From Pleurotus djamor (Eukaryota > Basidiomycota > Agaricomycetes > Agaricales > Pleurotaceae), in NCBI GenBank assembly GCA_029747585.1, contig JAPEVF010000021.1:62001-126000 (forward strand): DNA of 64,000 bases. Direction: 5' to 3'. Positions 11,513 to 23,175 of this stretch are shown here, piece by piece (the stretch's first letter is position 1; the number at the start of each line of letters is the position of its first letter). Made by a program: the position numbers and the translations under genes. The notes beneath the pieces were generated by a model. That model was given only the letters and a program-made list of their open reading frames with translations. It had not been told where the DNA came from and ran no database searches.

Positions 11513-13089
11513 CGTGACAAGTCGATAGGATCAATGTGGTGGGTGGGAAGGAGATGGGTTAGGTATTTTAAATTCCCAAATAAGGCCGAACATTCACCGA
11601 CTTTTGAGCGCCTAATATCATACATCCATCGGTCTACTTTGTAAATGTCCATAATGAAGGGGAAATGTAGCCAAGGCCCGTGTTTTCTGGTGAGACGTTA
11701 AGAATGCATTGGACCTACTGCCTTTATATGATGTCGGGAAGTTAGGGTGGCAAGGTAAACGTGTGTGGCATGACGGGCCAGTGACATAATGCCAATGAAG
11801 TTAGTCTTTGCGGTAAGGATCAGGCTAAGCCGCTGACTTGCGCTCATCGCGCTTAGCGGAGAAGGCGTTGAACGTTGAAGCTTGAAGTTTGGCTACTTAC
11901 GACCTACAATGGCAGACTGAAAGGCAGGAGTAAGCATCGAGATTCGAGAAGCGGGCATGGCCTCTTACCAAGTGGTTACTTCGCAAGTTGCTACTCCTCT
12001 ATATGGTCATCCGCGAGGCATACCGGAAGATGCCCGCCCATGCGTGACGTTGATGCCTGCACTGAGACCGCTCATGATCAACAATAACGTCAAGTGCCCG
12101 CTTCTGAGCTTGGAACCAGGTCGAAGGACCATTGAGTCGTTCCTGAGAGTACATACTTCATTTGAAGCGGAAATGAGGTAAGATTATATCCCGCCGTGAG
12201 GGATTAATACTACATACATACCAGTCTTCACATGAGCCGCCTGGCATCATGCACTGCGGTAAACGTCAACTCGCCATCTGAGACAATGCCGTAGAAAGGG
12301 CTATGCCCTAAAAGCATCGCGGCCGAGCGCGCTCGGAATCGCGCATGGAGCTCATTTCCGACCGTCAAGTCCGTGATGATTTCGCATCGCTTAGGCTGGG
12401 CACCTCCCAGCGAAAGGAAGAATGTGTTCCTGCTTTTACACCAGCATGTGAAGTTGGTGTGGATACAGACAAGCAAGTGTCTATGCCACTACCTATCATA
12501 AAGATTACCGTCACCGTATCCCTAGGAAGATAGACACAAGAGCTTCTGGGCTCACCGGTTGAACTTGATCGCAGATGGAGCAGTGTAAACCAGCAAGCAC
12601 GCCCCTCGTCAACCAGTCGGTTCAAAGTCTCTGGCCGGCTAGAAATTGCGAGCCTATTCATAGAATATGAATCAGTCATCCTCTGGCGGTGCGGACGGAC
12701 ACACGTCACACGTTTGAACTCTCGACCATCCTGGATTGAAGCCAGCGGAGATGCTCGAAGAGACCATCATAACGAGTTTCGTTTGATGTGCTGGTCAGCT
12801 GCATCGAGGTCAATTAGGCCGCAAAAAGAACTTCCAAATGTCGGCTTTGGACCAAGCAACCGGGTTCTCGATCCAGATCCATGTCCATTCAAAAGCAAAG
12901 GTAGCCGGAGCGTGGCAGAAAGGACGTTGACCAGCAAATCAAGCACCCTCAATTCATGGTCTCTTGTCTTTACTGTGACAGAGAGTACACTGTTGTAACA
13001 ACGACATATATGTGGATACTGATCGGACAACGTCAATAAGTACAGCAACTCATATATGGGGCGACAATGGACGTACCACTGAAGCACAT
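11513..13089. other. Intergenic, no supported gene
   Basis: About 1.6 kb. Short frames exist (for example 11957-12181 plus and 12767-13093 minus), but none has family motifs, consistent introns or a preceding promoter signal that I can see. Confidence 0.5.
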
Positions 13090-13755
13090 TCAAGGGGTGA
13101 TAGTCCCATTGCGAAGGTTACCCTTAATCCTTCTCAACGCAACCTTCTGCCCCTCCTTCTCAACTTGGTCGCCACCATCGACTTCTCCCCACAGCTTTTC
13201 GTCGGGAGAATCACCCCGAGTAGAGTATAACTGGAGCAAGCAAATACCAGTGCCAGTTCGTCCCCAACCAAAGCCACAGTGCACAAGGGTAACCTTGTTG
13301 GCCTTGAAAAACCTCCAGCTACGGTCGTAATCTTCATCCGAAGCGACACCGAAGTCCTTGACCTTGATATGAAGGTAGTTGATCCCGACCTTCTTGAGCA
13401 TCTCAAGTTGATCTTTCTTGTAGGGTTCTTCGTTGAAACTGATCAGACTATCGATTCCTTTGGAGGCGAGGAATTTAGCGCGGTCGGGGGTCATCGTCTG
13501 GGAGGCGTCGCTCCCGGTGTATCCAGGGCAAGACGAACGGAAGAGCCTATGACCGTTGAGGACGAACTTGTCGACCTCGGCGAAGCGGTACCAGCCGACT
13601 GCACAGGCAGCGTCCGCGAGGGCCTTGTCCTTCTTTCCCATGGGCCATTTACCATTGTATGGCAAAGAGTTCGAGGTATTCGCAGCTTCGATTTCTGTGA
13701 GACATGTCAGAGACGGGAGCCATTGAGCTGATCATGATAGCGACTTACCAGACAT
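13090..13755 (-). CDS. Small protein-tyrosine-phosphatase-like protein
   Basis: A 203-residue protein with a Cys-x5-Arg phosphatase loop, VHCGFGWGRTGTG (C-GFGWG-R-TG), about two thirds along. It is preceded by helices typical of dual-specificity/tyrosine phosphatases. The general acid may be the Asp of VKDFGVASDEDYD. N-terminal features include RLFRSSCPGY and IDSLISFNEEP, similar to the strand-turn entry of this fold. Exons: a 7-nt first exon 13755-13749 (ATGTCTG) and 13694-13090; splicing gives MSEIEAANTS before the main exon. No signal peptide or membrane helix, so probably cytosolic. The exact subfamily and substrate (phosphotyrosine, phosphoinositide or other) cannot be told from sequence. 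It could also be a catalytically tuned relative, but all core residues are present. Confidence 0.8.
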
Positions 13756-14335
13756 ATTCAGAAAGCAGGATTTTGCTGAGAGAAGTGACAATTAGTGTTG
13801 CGCCTTAAATACCTCTCTGACTACTGAACTAGGAAGTAAATTCAGCTGGACGCCAAGGAGATAATCCGGAACGAAGACTTCGCCTGATGCGATGCGTCAA
13901 CAAAATTGAAGCTGTTCGAGAATATAGTCCACCCTGTCGGAAGCCAAGAGGTACCGTCAACAAGATTCATTGCAGTAACCACCATTTCATGGGAAACCCC
14001 AAGGACACCTTCACATGGCTGGAAATCGACTATTATTCGAAGTCCCTTGCACGGAGATCCCGACGTGAGTCTGTGTGGCTGAAAAATGCAAGCCCATGTG
14101 GATGAGCGCTCTGAGGCCTGAGTCCGAGGGACGACAATGACACCACGGAAGTAATGCACAGCGATCATTTCGCTGCGCGACTTCGACATGGTATGTTCAA
14201 AAGGTTGCCCACCCTGACGGAATCTAGAAACTACCGTTGATCATGATCTCGATATCACGGAGGGGCGAAGGTGGATGGCTTTTCAGTCTATTAAAACCAT
14301 CTCTGTTACGTCTCCAATCAATATATGAGAGAGCT
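13756..14335. other. Intergenic, promoter region of the phosphatase gene
   Basis: 580 bp between the phosphatase start and the end of the complex I gene. A minus-strand frame at 13842-14189 lacks recognisable content and I do not call it. Confidence 0.5.
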
Positions 14336-16177
14336 CTACGATGGTGGTGCAGCAACTTCCTTTATGTTGGCTCCCAAATTGTCCGGTATAGCTAGCGTTT
14401 CGTCAATTTCAGACTTCAAACGGCCACCGAACAGGACCGGGCCATTCGCAAGGCGGTATTGCTCGATGCGCTCTTCGACGAGAGGTCGGAAGTGACGCAT
14501 GAGGCCTTGGATAGGCCAAGCAGCAGCATCGCCAAGTGCACAAATAGTTCTGCCTTCTACTTGTTTTCTGTATGAGAGTCACAGTCAGTATTGAGTTGAC
14601 GAGGGGTCAAAGTTGCGCGTACGTTATCTCGAGCAACATGTCAATCTCCCGGACATGTCCACGTCCCTCGACCATCCGGTTCATCATGTTCATCATCCAC
14701 GTCGTACCTTCTCTGCACGGTGTACATTGACCGCACGATTCGTGTTTGTAGAACTGAGTTGTGCAGGTGACGTCAATGGATGTGGTAAGTAGGAACAGGA
14801 ACAAGGGGACGTACGGCGGAGAAGCGGGCAATAGCCTTGATGATATCGGTGCTCTTGTCCATAACAATCACTGCACCTGTTCCCAAACCAGACTGGGCAT
14901 CCTTCAAGGAGTCATAATCCATCCTGTCATGTTCAGATCAGATCGTGGAAATGGAGACACGACAACTCCACTTACAGCACTTCGGCACATGTGTCCTTGG
15001 GTAAAACAGGGACAGAGCAACCGCCCGGGATTATACCGAGCAAATTATCCCATCCACCTCGAACACCACCACAGTGCTTGTCGATGAGTTCCTTCAACGG
15101 GATACTCATCTCCTCCTCAATGACACAGGGATTGTTGACATGGCCGCTTATGCAGAAAAGCTTCGTGCCCTGATTCCTCTCTCTGCCAAAGCTGGCAAAC
15201 CAGCTTCCACCGCGGCGACAAATTGTGGGGGCGACGGCAACGGTTTCGACGTTTGCTACGGTCGTCGGGCAACCGAAAAGACCAACATCAGCTGGGAAGG
15301 GAGGCTTCAAACGAGGCTTTCCTTGCTTCCCTTCCAGACTCTCAATCAAGGCGGTTTCCTCTCCACAGATGTATGCACCAGCTCCTCGGTGTAGGTAGAC
15401 ATCGAACGCGTAGCCCGAGCCACATGCGTCTTTTCCCAAGAGACCGGCGGCATAGGCTTCATTGATAGCCTGCTGAACATGCGAAGCCTCCTGGTAGAAT
15501 TCGCCACGAATATAGATATATGCCGCCGTCGCGTTCATTCCACGACCAGCGACTAGACATCCTTCGATGAGTTTGTGCGGGTCACCGCGCATAATTTCTC
15601 TGTCTTTGCAAGTTCCGGGTTCACCCTCGTCGGCGTTGACAACAAGGTAGCGAGGCCTTCAGAAATCTCGGTGAGTATGCTTTGAGAAGACTAATCTAAT
15701 TCAGAGCTCACCTGGGGTCCTTTTCCCAACCGGGCTTGTTCATGAAACTCCACTTCAAGCCACTAGGAAAACCAGCACCACCACGACCTCTCAAGCCCGA
15801 GTCTTTCATAGTTTGGATGATCCAAGAGTCGCCCTTGAGCAAGATATCCTTCGTCCGATGCCAATCACCGCGAGACTGTATCCCGACCACGGTAAATTAT
15901 AAGGCGGCATTAAAGGAGAGTATAGGCTTGCCTGAGCTCCCTTCAAACCATGGTCGTGTTTGCAGTACGCATTCGTAAAGATACGGTCCTGGTCCTTCAA
16001 GCCACCATATCTACGAACCGGGGTGTCGGTCACTGTCGCGAACGACCTGGCGGACGCTCGTATCGCCTTGGCTTGAGCAGGTCGCGGTAATGCTAGAAAG
16101 TGATAAAATGCTCAGCAGCAAGTCATCATGTAGGCTTTTGTCGTCGTACATTTCAGTGACGAGGTGACTCTGAGCAT
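14336..16177 (-). CDS. NDUFV1: NADH:ubiquinone oxidoreductase 51-kDa subunit (complex I, NADH-binding)
   Basis: Flavoprotein subunit of respiratory complex I that oxidises NADH through FMN and passes electrons to an Fe-S cluster (mitochondrial matrix arm). Exons: 16177-16150, 16092-15932, 15875-15712, 15654-14976, 14923-14815, 14753-14623 and 14567-14336, about 501 residues. The first two exons encode an Arg/Ser/Ala-rich import presequence (MLRVTSSLK then ASARSFATV). Motifs: NADH site [19 protein letters not shown] site [15 protein letters not shown], Fe-S ligands [12 protein letters not shown] plus a later Cys. Intron 2 is a GC..AG intron (donor CAG/GCAAGC). At about 15600 two bases are missing relative to the expected frame (a CTCTCT tract where the conserved K-x-R-E-I-M stretch should continue), so the exon as given is out of frame. 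Since the gene is normally single copy and vital to respiration, a consensus error is the likelier cause. Confidence 0.93.
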
Positions 16178-17395
16178 TGCTCCGGCGTCGAGCTCGTCGT
16201 TGGGGATGGAGTTGAGGAAAGGCGGATTGCGCCGGAGCCAATGAGATGCGTCTCAGTTCAAATCTGACCGTGAGAACAATAAGCTGACTGTGGGACTCCG
16301 AAGACAGGGGCTCCTCGTCCAGTGTCATCTTCCCGTTTGCTTCCCGTTTCCCGCCCATGCAATTCATGAATCCTCTACGCCTGTCTGTCTTGAGCTTCAA
16401 AGCTTCAGGACCGAGATCGCAGACCTAGCTTCGAAGTTTTCCTTGGCCGCTGAACCCACTACCATAGCCCCAAATGATTCCATAATTTAGAGAACAGTGC
16501 CCTTCAAAACAGTTTCCACGTTCATTGTATTGAACCTTCCGGGAGGTAACCGTTTTGGGACCCAAAATTCGGCCTGTCTGCCCACTTCATCCTCAGCAAG
16601 ACCGCTTGCTTTGATTATACCGTTCTCTCTCATAGATCACAGGGACATGAGTAAGCATTTGGACCTGAATCATTGACAGTATGGAAATTGACCCAGCATG
16701 GAGGCCAGCTTTGTTCTCACTCTTTCAGTTGTCCATACATCGGAACCAAGTCAACCGTGTGTTCGATGAGATTCTGAAGAAGAATTCTAAGCTTTCGTTC
16801 CCATCAATTTGTTCCTGATAAGTTCCTCACTCGCATCGGGGATTTGCACAAGTCTTTGTCACCGTCCTGTGCTTCATCCTGCTAATCACCCCATCGATCT
16901 GCAGGTTTTTTGTTTCTGAATTTCGAATGTGCGCTCAATGGCAAGAGTGCACACGCAAGCGGGCCGTCTTCGTCGGCGGTGGTTTTCTTGACATTCACCA
17001 TGTCAGTACAAATTCGGTCAAAATGCGCTACGACGGTACCCTCTTTCATTTTGGTTCCGTGTTCGTGAACCTGATACCGCATCAGATCTCGAGAATCAGA
17101 CTCCCGCGACTCTATCCATTCCAGTGGCGCTGCGCCCACGTCCGCTGTTGACAGAGCGCCGAAAATTGGTTCCTTCCAAGAACCACACGGTGAACTTGTG
17201 ATCTGCAGATTCACCTTGATTCAGCCGTTGGGTTTTTGTCCTAGTCATCGTTCTATGTTGCAGGGCTGTGAAGGACTGTGTTCTCATACGATGGACTTGC
17301 ACTCTTGACTAGAACTCAGTACCAGTATAAAATGGCAGTGGTCGGTAGAGTTCACCAAAACACCTCAGCCTCTCCAAGTTCCAACTCGCTATCAT
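16178..17395. other. Intergenic, divergent promoter region
   Basis: Upstream of both the complex I gene (minus) and paralogue B (plus). Short frames (16882-17214 minus, 16927-17151 plus) overlap each other and show no family signal. The TATA box at 17326-17332 belongs to paralogue B. Confidence 0.5.
17326..17332 (+). promoter_or_regulatory. TATA box of paralogue B
   Basis: TATAAAA in accagtataaaatggc, 70 bp before the ATG at 17396. No equally good TATA is seen upstream of paralogue A, suggesting the promoters have diverged. Confidence 0.6.
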
Positions 17396-20222
17396 ATGTC
17401 GTCCCCTCAGTCTACTGAAGCTGAAGCAACTCAGCCCACCGCTCCTCTAGCAGGTCAGCGAATATTTGCTTCAATCTGACCCCTTGCATTCATTCTAACG
17501 ACCTTGTAGTTATAGATGATGTTACCATCGGTGCCAACGAGCAAGCTGTGGTTCCTGCAGCGCCCGGGGACGATGCCGTCGCTCTCCCACTTCCAGTGCC
17601 TCAGGCTCCCCCCGTTGCGACCTTAGCCGGCGGTACTGTGGCGAAACTTGATGGAAATGAAGATCCACCACCACCACAGCCATCACAGCCAGACGATAAA
17701 ACCACTGGAAGTTTCTTAAACGTCATCATCAACAGTCTCAGGCAATTCTTCAACCCCGGCGGAGGACAGATCTTCGTCCTCCAGTTCCCAGGCCGCTTCC
17801 TTGAGCTGAAGGAGTACGCTTGGGATGCCGAAGGCGCTGGGATCTACAGTCAATTCATCAAGCCCGTCGCCGTCAACGAGGCGGAATTCCGCATTGCCGA
17901 TCAGATGTACGACATCGCCGAAGTCATCGCTGGCCCCAAGGGCATCTATCTCTCGCAGGTCTACGAAGAGCTCCTCAACAACCTTCTCCCCAAGTTCCAG
18001 GATAACAACCTCGCCAAACACCAAGGAGAAATCCGAAAGTGGCTTCTGAAGGAGGTGAAGACCCCCGCCTGGCTCCGTACCATTGCCAACAAACCCTCGA
18101 CTTCATCCTCATCGAAGGTTGATTCTCTGGCGGAAGATGAATACGACTTCCTTCCGGACGCGCCCTTCTCCATCGCTGCCAAGGCCGATGGCGAGACCAT
18201 GAACCGCATCGAAGTCAGCAACATCCTCATGATGGACTATCTCGAGGCGAAGCAGAAGTGGGAGTTGGAGCGGGACGCTATGATTGAAGAAGCCATGGGA
18301 ATCGACCCGTCCACCCCCGAGTCCCAACGTAAACTCAACAACCTCACCCGCAAACTCGCTCACATCACCACCGTCCGTCAGGCTCAGCTCTCTGCGAAGT
18401 ACAGCGATGCCGTTATCCGTGGTTTCTCCCACAACGTCCGCGAGTACATGGGTTATATGGACATGAAGACCGCCGCCGAGTTCCTCCAGGAGGCGAAGGA
18501 CTCCCTTCGCGAAGCTGCCATGAGCTCCTTGGATGGCAGCATGAAGGTTTACCCTATGCAGATGACGCCGGTGAACTGGTGGCAAGGTCTCTCGACCAAC
18601 TTCACCTTGGAGGATCTTACCCAGAATCCCGATCTCATCAAAGCCCAAATCGACGCCAAATCCCAACAACTTGACGTTCTCAACAAGCAGCTCGTTGCGC
18701 TCACTATGGGAACCAAAGGCGACGTCGACAAGCTTCGCGGTCAAGTTGAGGCTGCCGAGACTAGGCTCACGGAAACGCGGGCAACCCTTGCTAAATCCTA
18801 CAGCTCCAACATCTTCTCGATCGCGCAGATGGCTATTGACAAGCGCAACATCCTCAACACCAAGCAGCTCGCGAGCTTAGTGCAGCCTTACGGTATCGTC
18901 GGCGACGCCCTGACCAACATTCAAAGTGGGATGGAGAAGCTGGCGGCGGCGCAGGCAGATGTCAACGATGCCACTCGAGCTTGGACCGATGCAGCATCCC
19001 GTCTTGCTCTTGCCGAAGCCACCGACACGCGTCAGCAACAAGAGCAGATTAAGCTGACTAGCGAATCTTTGAAGAAGGACATCGCGGAGCTCACGTCTCG
19101 ATACCAAGCTCTCAACAAGGGTGGTGATACGTTACCCCAACCTCCTCCGGAAGGCACAGAACCCAAGATCGAGGATGTTCCTATCCTTCCCGGTGGTCCT
19201 GATTCAACTTCCGGAGGTAGTCGTTGGCAAGAGATCACCCTCCATCATCAAGTCGATAGCGAATACACGTACCAATCTGATCGATCCTCCGCATCTACCT
19301 CGTCCTCGCAGTGCAACCTGTGGCTCTGGAGCAACAGCCAAAGCAGCGAAAGGAGTGAAGGGCACGGTCAGACGGAGACTGTCAAGACGTCTAATGAAGT
19401 CTGGGTTGGATTACGCGCTACTTTGGTCACCATCGATCGTGGTGGATGGTTCCGTCCGCAGTTCTTCCAAGAGTCGAAGATGTACTACCACATCAACCCG
19501 GAGTTGAAGTGGACCAAATGGCCCGATGGTGTCAAGAACATGGACGACTTGAAGCTGAAGGGAGCTGCAAATCTCAATGATCTCAACAAGTACCTCCTTC
19601 CTGGTTTCGCCGTTGGATTCATTATTTGCAAGGTGCGCTTTTACCCTTTGTTCGTGATGCGTTTTTCTCAAGCTATTCAATGGATAGGATATTACCATCA
19701 AGATTAAGTATAGCAGCGCTAACACCAGGGTCGAGAAGTCGAACATGCAAGAAAGCTCCCAGTCCTCTGGCGGTGTTCTGTGTTGGTCTTACAGCAATGG
19801 AAGCTCTAGCAACCAAAGCGAGAACTCGCACAGCTTCCAAGCTTGCGAAGATGGTTGTGTCATCCGGATTCCAGGCCCCCAGGTAATTTGCACGTCACTC
19901 TTCTTTGACGGTATACTAAGGACCCTCTGTTTCATAGATTCTGGGTTATATCATCCAACTTACTCACAACGATACGACTGAACCTATGCCCGATAAGTTA
20001 CCCGACAACTTCTTCATCCCTGACGCCTCATATGAAGAGGTTCAACAAGGCGAAGAGGAACAGAAGACCTTCGCCCTCGCAGAGGAACCAAAGGCTACTC
20101 TGCTTTACGACCAACTCGACGAGATCATGAAGAAGGCGAACGTGCCTCAATCTGCGATGGACAGCGTTCACAAGGCTATTACCAAAGAGTTGGGAATCGT
20201 GTCGTCCGATGTTGTTCATTGA
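17396..20222 (+). CDS. Large coiled-coil protein of unknown function, paralogue B (intact)
   Basis: Intact 886-residue partner of the gene at 4055-7004. Exons 17396-17453, 17510-19632, 19688-19882 and 19938-20222; all introns are GT..AG and the total is a whole frame. Order: residues 1-60 low-complexity Pro/Ala/Asp; about 60-180 a conserved globular block (FNPGGGQIFVLQFPGRFLEL, RIADQMYDIAEV); a short variable linker; about 230-550 highly conserved helices with NVREYMGYMD, SMKVYPMQMTPVNWWQ and LEDLTQNPDLIKAQID followed by coiled coil; from about 590 a presumably beta-rich domain containing NLWLWSNSQSS, DRGGWFRPQFFQESKM, LLPGFAVGFIICK and SSGGVLCWSYSNG, then a short C-terminal tail. There is no signal peptide and no clear membrane helix. 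I do not recognise a characterised family. Conservation with paralogue A runs along nearly the whole length, implying selection on the protein. Confidence 0.93.
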
Positions 20223-20731
20223 ATACGCAGTTGTCGTTTGCTCCTTCACTTGGAATTGAAATAAATTTGGCTAATTTTGACCAATAATTGATTGACTGTG
20301 TCCTCCCTCGACCTCCCGCCTTCGGCTATCTCTTCAGGATATTCATCTGGTAACGACTTGTTCACTGCCAAATTATCATTGTCTGATCCCCCCNGAGTAT
20401 CTCACAAGCTCCGACTGCACCATTAATGTTGTTCACCTCTCAAGAGTCGACATTTCAATGCTTGCTCGTACTTTCCGGGACCGGGGAAGATGTTCCGCGG
20501 AAGACGCAAAGTTCAACTCAAGGGCAGTGATGTCATTGCTGACCTCACATGACATCATTCCTGACAGAAGCATTTGCGCATGACGTCAAGCCCGCCCTTG
20601 GACTGGTTTTCGTCGATGAAATTGTGGAGGGGAATGGGTATATAAGGGCAGGGGGAAATCGTCGAGTCGCCATCAATTCACCCCAGAAAACCACAGAAAC
20701 TCAACCCTCATATCAACTTGTCACATTCATC
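20223..20731. other. Intergenic with TATA promoter
   Basis: 3' region of paralogue B followed by the promoter of the next gene. An N is present at 20394 in a C run. The 20590-20730 part is C/T- and A-rich upstream of a start codon, as in strong fungal promoters. Confidence 0.6.
20639..20645 (+). promoter_or_regulatory. TATA box of the Hmp1/CsbD-like gene
   Basis: TATATAA in gggtatataagggc, 93 bp upstream of the ATG at 20732; the leader between them is A/C-rich. This suggests strong or stress-regulated expression. Confidence 0.65.
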
Positions 20732-21210
20732 ATGTCTTCCACCAACGAGCCCAAGTACGCGTTCAAAACGTGCAGTTTCGCGTATGGTCGTACTGACTGT
20801 TATTTCCAGCAAGACCACCGGTCAATTCCACTCAGTCAAGGGAAATGTCGTCGAGACCGTAAGCCCTGCCTTCTTCCGCTTTTCGCTTCACGGGATTTCT
20901 TCTCATTGACATTGTAGATCGGCAACTTGACCGGCGCTCAAAGCTGGCAGCAATCAGGCAAAGAAGAGCACGCCCAGGGCGAGGCTGAGTACAAGGCCGC
21001 TCAAGCGCAAGGCTACGTAGAAGGTACTTCAGACCGCATGGGTGGCTACAAGGACAATGTCCTTGGCGCAATTCAAGGCGACAAGAGCAAGCAAGTTGCC
21101 GGTAAGTGTGTCGCACCTTGGGGCTCATTACGGTGTCTGACTGCAGGGTAGGCGAGGCACGCCGCGAGAAGGGCGAAGCGCAGCAGAAGGCTAATGAACC
21201 GTCTTCATGA
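20732..21210 (+). CDS. Small CsbD-like / Hmp1-type cruciform-DNA-recognition-like protein
   Basis: Four exons (20732-20754, 20810-20858, 20918-21101, 21152-21210) encode 104 residues. The protein is highly hydrophilic and resembles the mushroom proteins annotated as mismatched base pair and cruciform DNA recognition protein (Hmp1 of Ustilago), themselves related to the CsbD stress family. Visible signatures: KTTGQFHSVKGNVVETIGNLTG, repeated Gly-x-Ala/Glu segments around SWQQSGKEEHAQGEAEYKAA, then DRMGGYKDNVLGAIQG and a Lys/Glu/Gln-rich tail. No signal peptide or membrane segment. DNA binding is known only for the Ustilago relative; a general stress or hydrophilin role is the alternative. The last intron uses the acceptor GGTAG ending at 21151; this gives the family-typical tail VAGEARREKGEAQQ. 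Confidence 0.87.
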
Positions 21211-21271
21211 GTTCCTCGCATTCAATGTATCATTATGATGCGACCTAGTTTACAGCCACAGTATAATTGTA

Positions 21272-23175
21272 TCATTTACCTATCAATTGCACGTTTGTGA
21301 CAATTTTCCTGGACAAACGAAGTGGCATAATTTTCTCGCTATAACGGTTGGCGAGTAGGACGGATCCATCCCACTCGAGGCTATTCGGGATCGACGGTGT
21401 CAGACAAATTCGCGGACGAGGAAAGCGTGAAAAACACACTCTATCATCTGCATTCAACCACAGCCTGACATTCCGCTCTTTAAGGTGTAGAGTATAATGG
21501 TGCCCAACCAAAATTTGGAATCCCCTCTGGAACCCCGAATCCGTAGTACACAGCCATTGTTTGCGGTCGAAGCGTCCTACCAAGGAGGGAGGAAGATTCG
21601 CGAGCTGCTCAGCGCTCAAGTTGACCAAATCGAGTTTATAGTCACACTCCGGACAAGTCCATTCGAAGATCCCAGGGATAAGTCGAGGAGGCTGCCAAAA
21701 TGACACGGGGACTCGAGACAAGGCGTTCGGGACGATCTCGGCATCAGAGTCTGAAGCAGCCGAAGAAGAGTCGACGGAGAAATCGTCATCGTAGATGTGT
21801 TGGATGACTGCTGGTTGGAATTGTCGAGCAGCTTCTTCGGTGTCAGATGCCGTTGGACTAGGCTAATCATCCTCCTGAGAACCCCGTCGCTTTTGATACC
21901 AGGCTCATTAGAAGAACTCACCGGTGTCGGCACTTCATTCCTTGGCTCTGGTTTCTTATTTATAACAGTCCAATGTCTGTCTGTAATGAAAAACTCGGTA
22001 CGAAGGTACTCTTCCAGGGAAAGTCTCGCATTCCCCTTCGGGATACCCCATTCGACATTCTGTTTGGCAGCTTCACGACGCTCCTTCCGGATATCAAGAC
22101 AAAACTGTTTCCAATGGTAGACGCAGATCAAGCGCAGATTTCGTTGTTTTACACCGACTTGTTGGGCGAGAATCCATTCCGCTTGGGATGCGAAAAAGCC
22201 TGTAACATCCGAGCGGTGGAGGTGACGGAGGTGTCGGGGACGGGTGGTGCGGCCATGCTCATCTGTGTCGCTGCCGTCACCATCGTATTGGCCGTCGCCA
22301 TCGGCGCAGATGGTGCGTTTGAATATCATTCGGTGGTGGCGTTCACGGTCCCTGTGGAGTAGATAGCCATCCACCCAGTAGTCAATGTCGCGATCTTCTA
22401 ACGGAGGAGGGAAGGAATCCTCTGCGACCGTCTTCGTCATAACCGATAACAACTGGTAGCGCATGAAAAAATGTTGGCTATCTGCGATGATGTCAACATC
22501 CAGAGAGCCAACGTAGAAGCGTCGGATATGTTCTGGGCTTTCACTAGATTCAAGAGAGAGCGTGAGCCAGAACGCAAAGGACGTGGCTGATAACTTACTG
22601 ATGAGAAACGAGTAGATACGGCCGCTTAGTCGCTGGGGATAACATGAAAGAGAGTCAATATTGTTTGAGAGAGTTGGAGACATACGATGAATGAGGTTAC
22701 CCGTCAACGGTAGAGTCTTCATGCCTTGGAGGTAAACCTTGATGGGTGTCCCTTCTTGTTTCGTTTGACCGAAGAGACTCGCCAGGGTTAAGCCGCTTTG
22801 CTCAGCTCCCCGGGTTGCCATGTCTCGTTTTCGGAGGTCATTTTCAAGCCACTCCAGTCCGACAGCAGTGAATGCGTTTAATGTCTTGATTCGAAGCGTA
22901 CCGTACCACTCCACTCCTTTGGCTATTGGATGGTTTTCCGGGGGAGGGTTGATATATTCGGTGGTGTCAAGTCTAGCAAAAGGTAGAGAGTGAGATAGTA
23001 ACCAAGCAGACGGTTCCGGCTGGGTAAAGACTGACCCTACAGCCTTTCCGTCTAGCCAAAAGAAAACATCTTCTAGTACGGGCAGGGGTACTTCGCGCCG
23101 CCATTTCGGGTTCAAGATCGTGTCATAAGGATATGGCCCGAATGGGGGTTGGACGAGTTCCAGGATGTCAGACAT
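21272..23175 (-). CDS. Basidiomycete protein of unknown function with a WTCPECDY zinc-ribbon-like motif
   Basis: Exons 23175-22686, 22632-22599 (34 nt), 22543-21922 and 21862-21272 give 578 residues in one frame. The N-terminal part is rich in aromatic residues (QPPFGPYPYDTILNP, EPSAWLLSHSLPFA). The middle carries an unusual Asp/His/Arg-rich stretch around 22180-22330. The C-terminal part holds FEWTCPECDYKLDLVNL, a Cys-x2-Cys knuckle seen in a large group of uncharacterised agaricomycete proteins. A second Cys pair is not evident, so zinc binding is uncertain. No signal peptide. Start taken as the ATG leading into MSDILELVQ. The gene lies convergent to the Hmp1-like gene with only 61 bp between stops. 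The family is often multi-copy in mushrooms; I cannot assign a role. Confidence 0.75.

Noticed and set aside
13279..13731. Long plus-strand frame of 150 codons
   Set aside because: It is antisense to the phosphatase, whose Cys-x5-Arg loop and splice support the minus strand.
13842..14189. Minus-strand 115-codon frame between the phosphatase and complex I genes
   Set aside because: No recognisable motif, no supporting splice sites or promoter, and composition is not distinctive.
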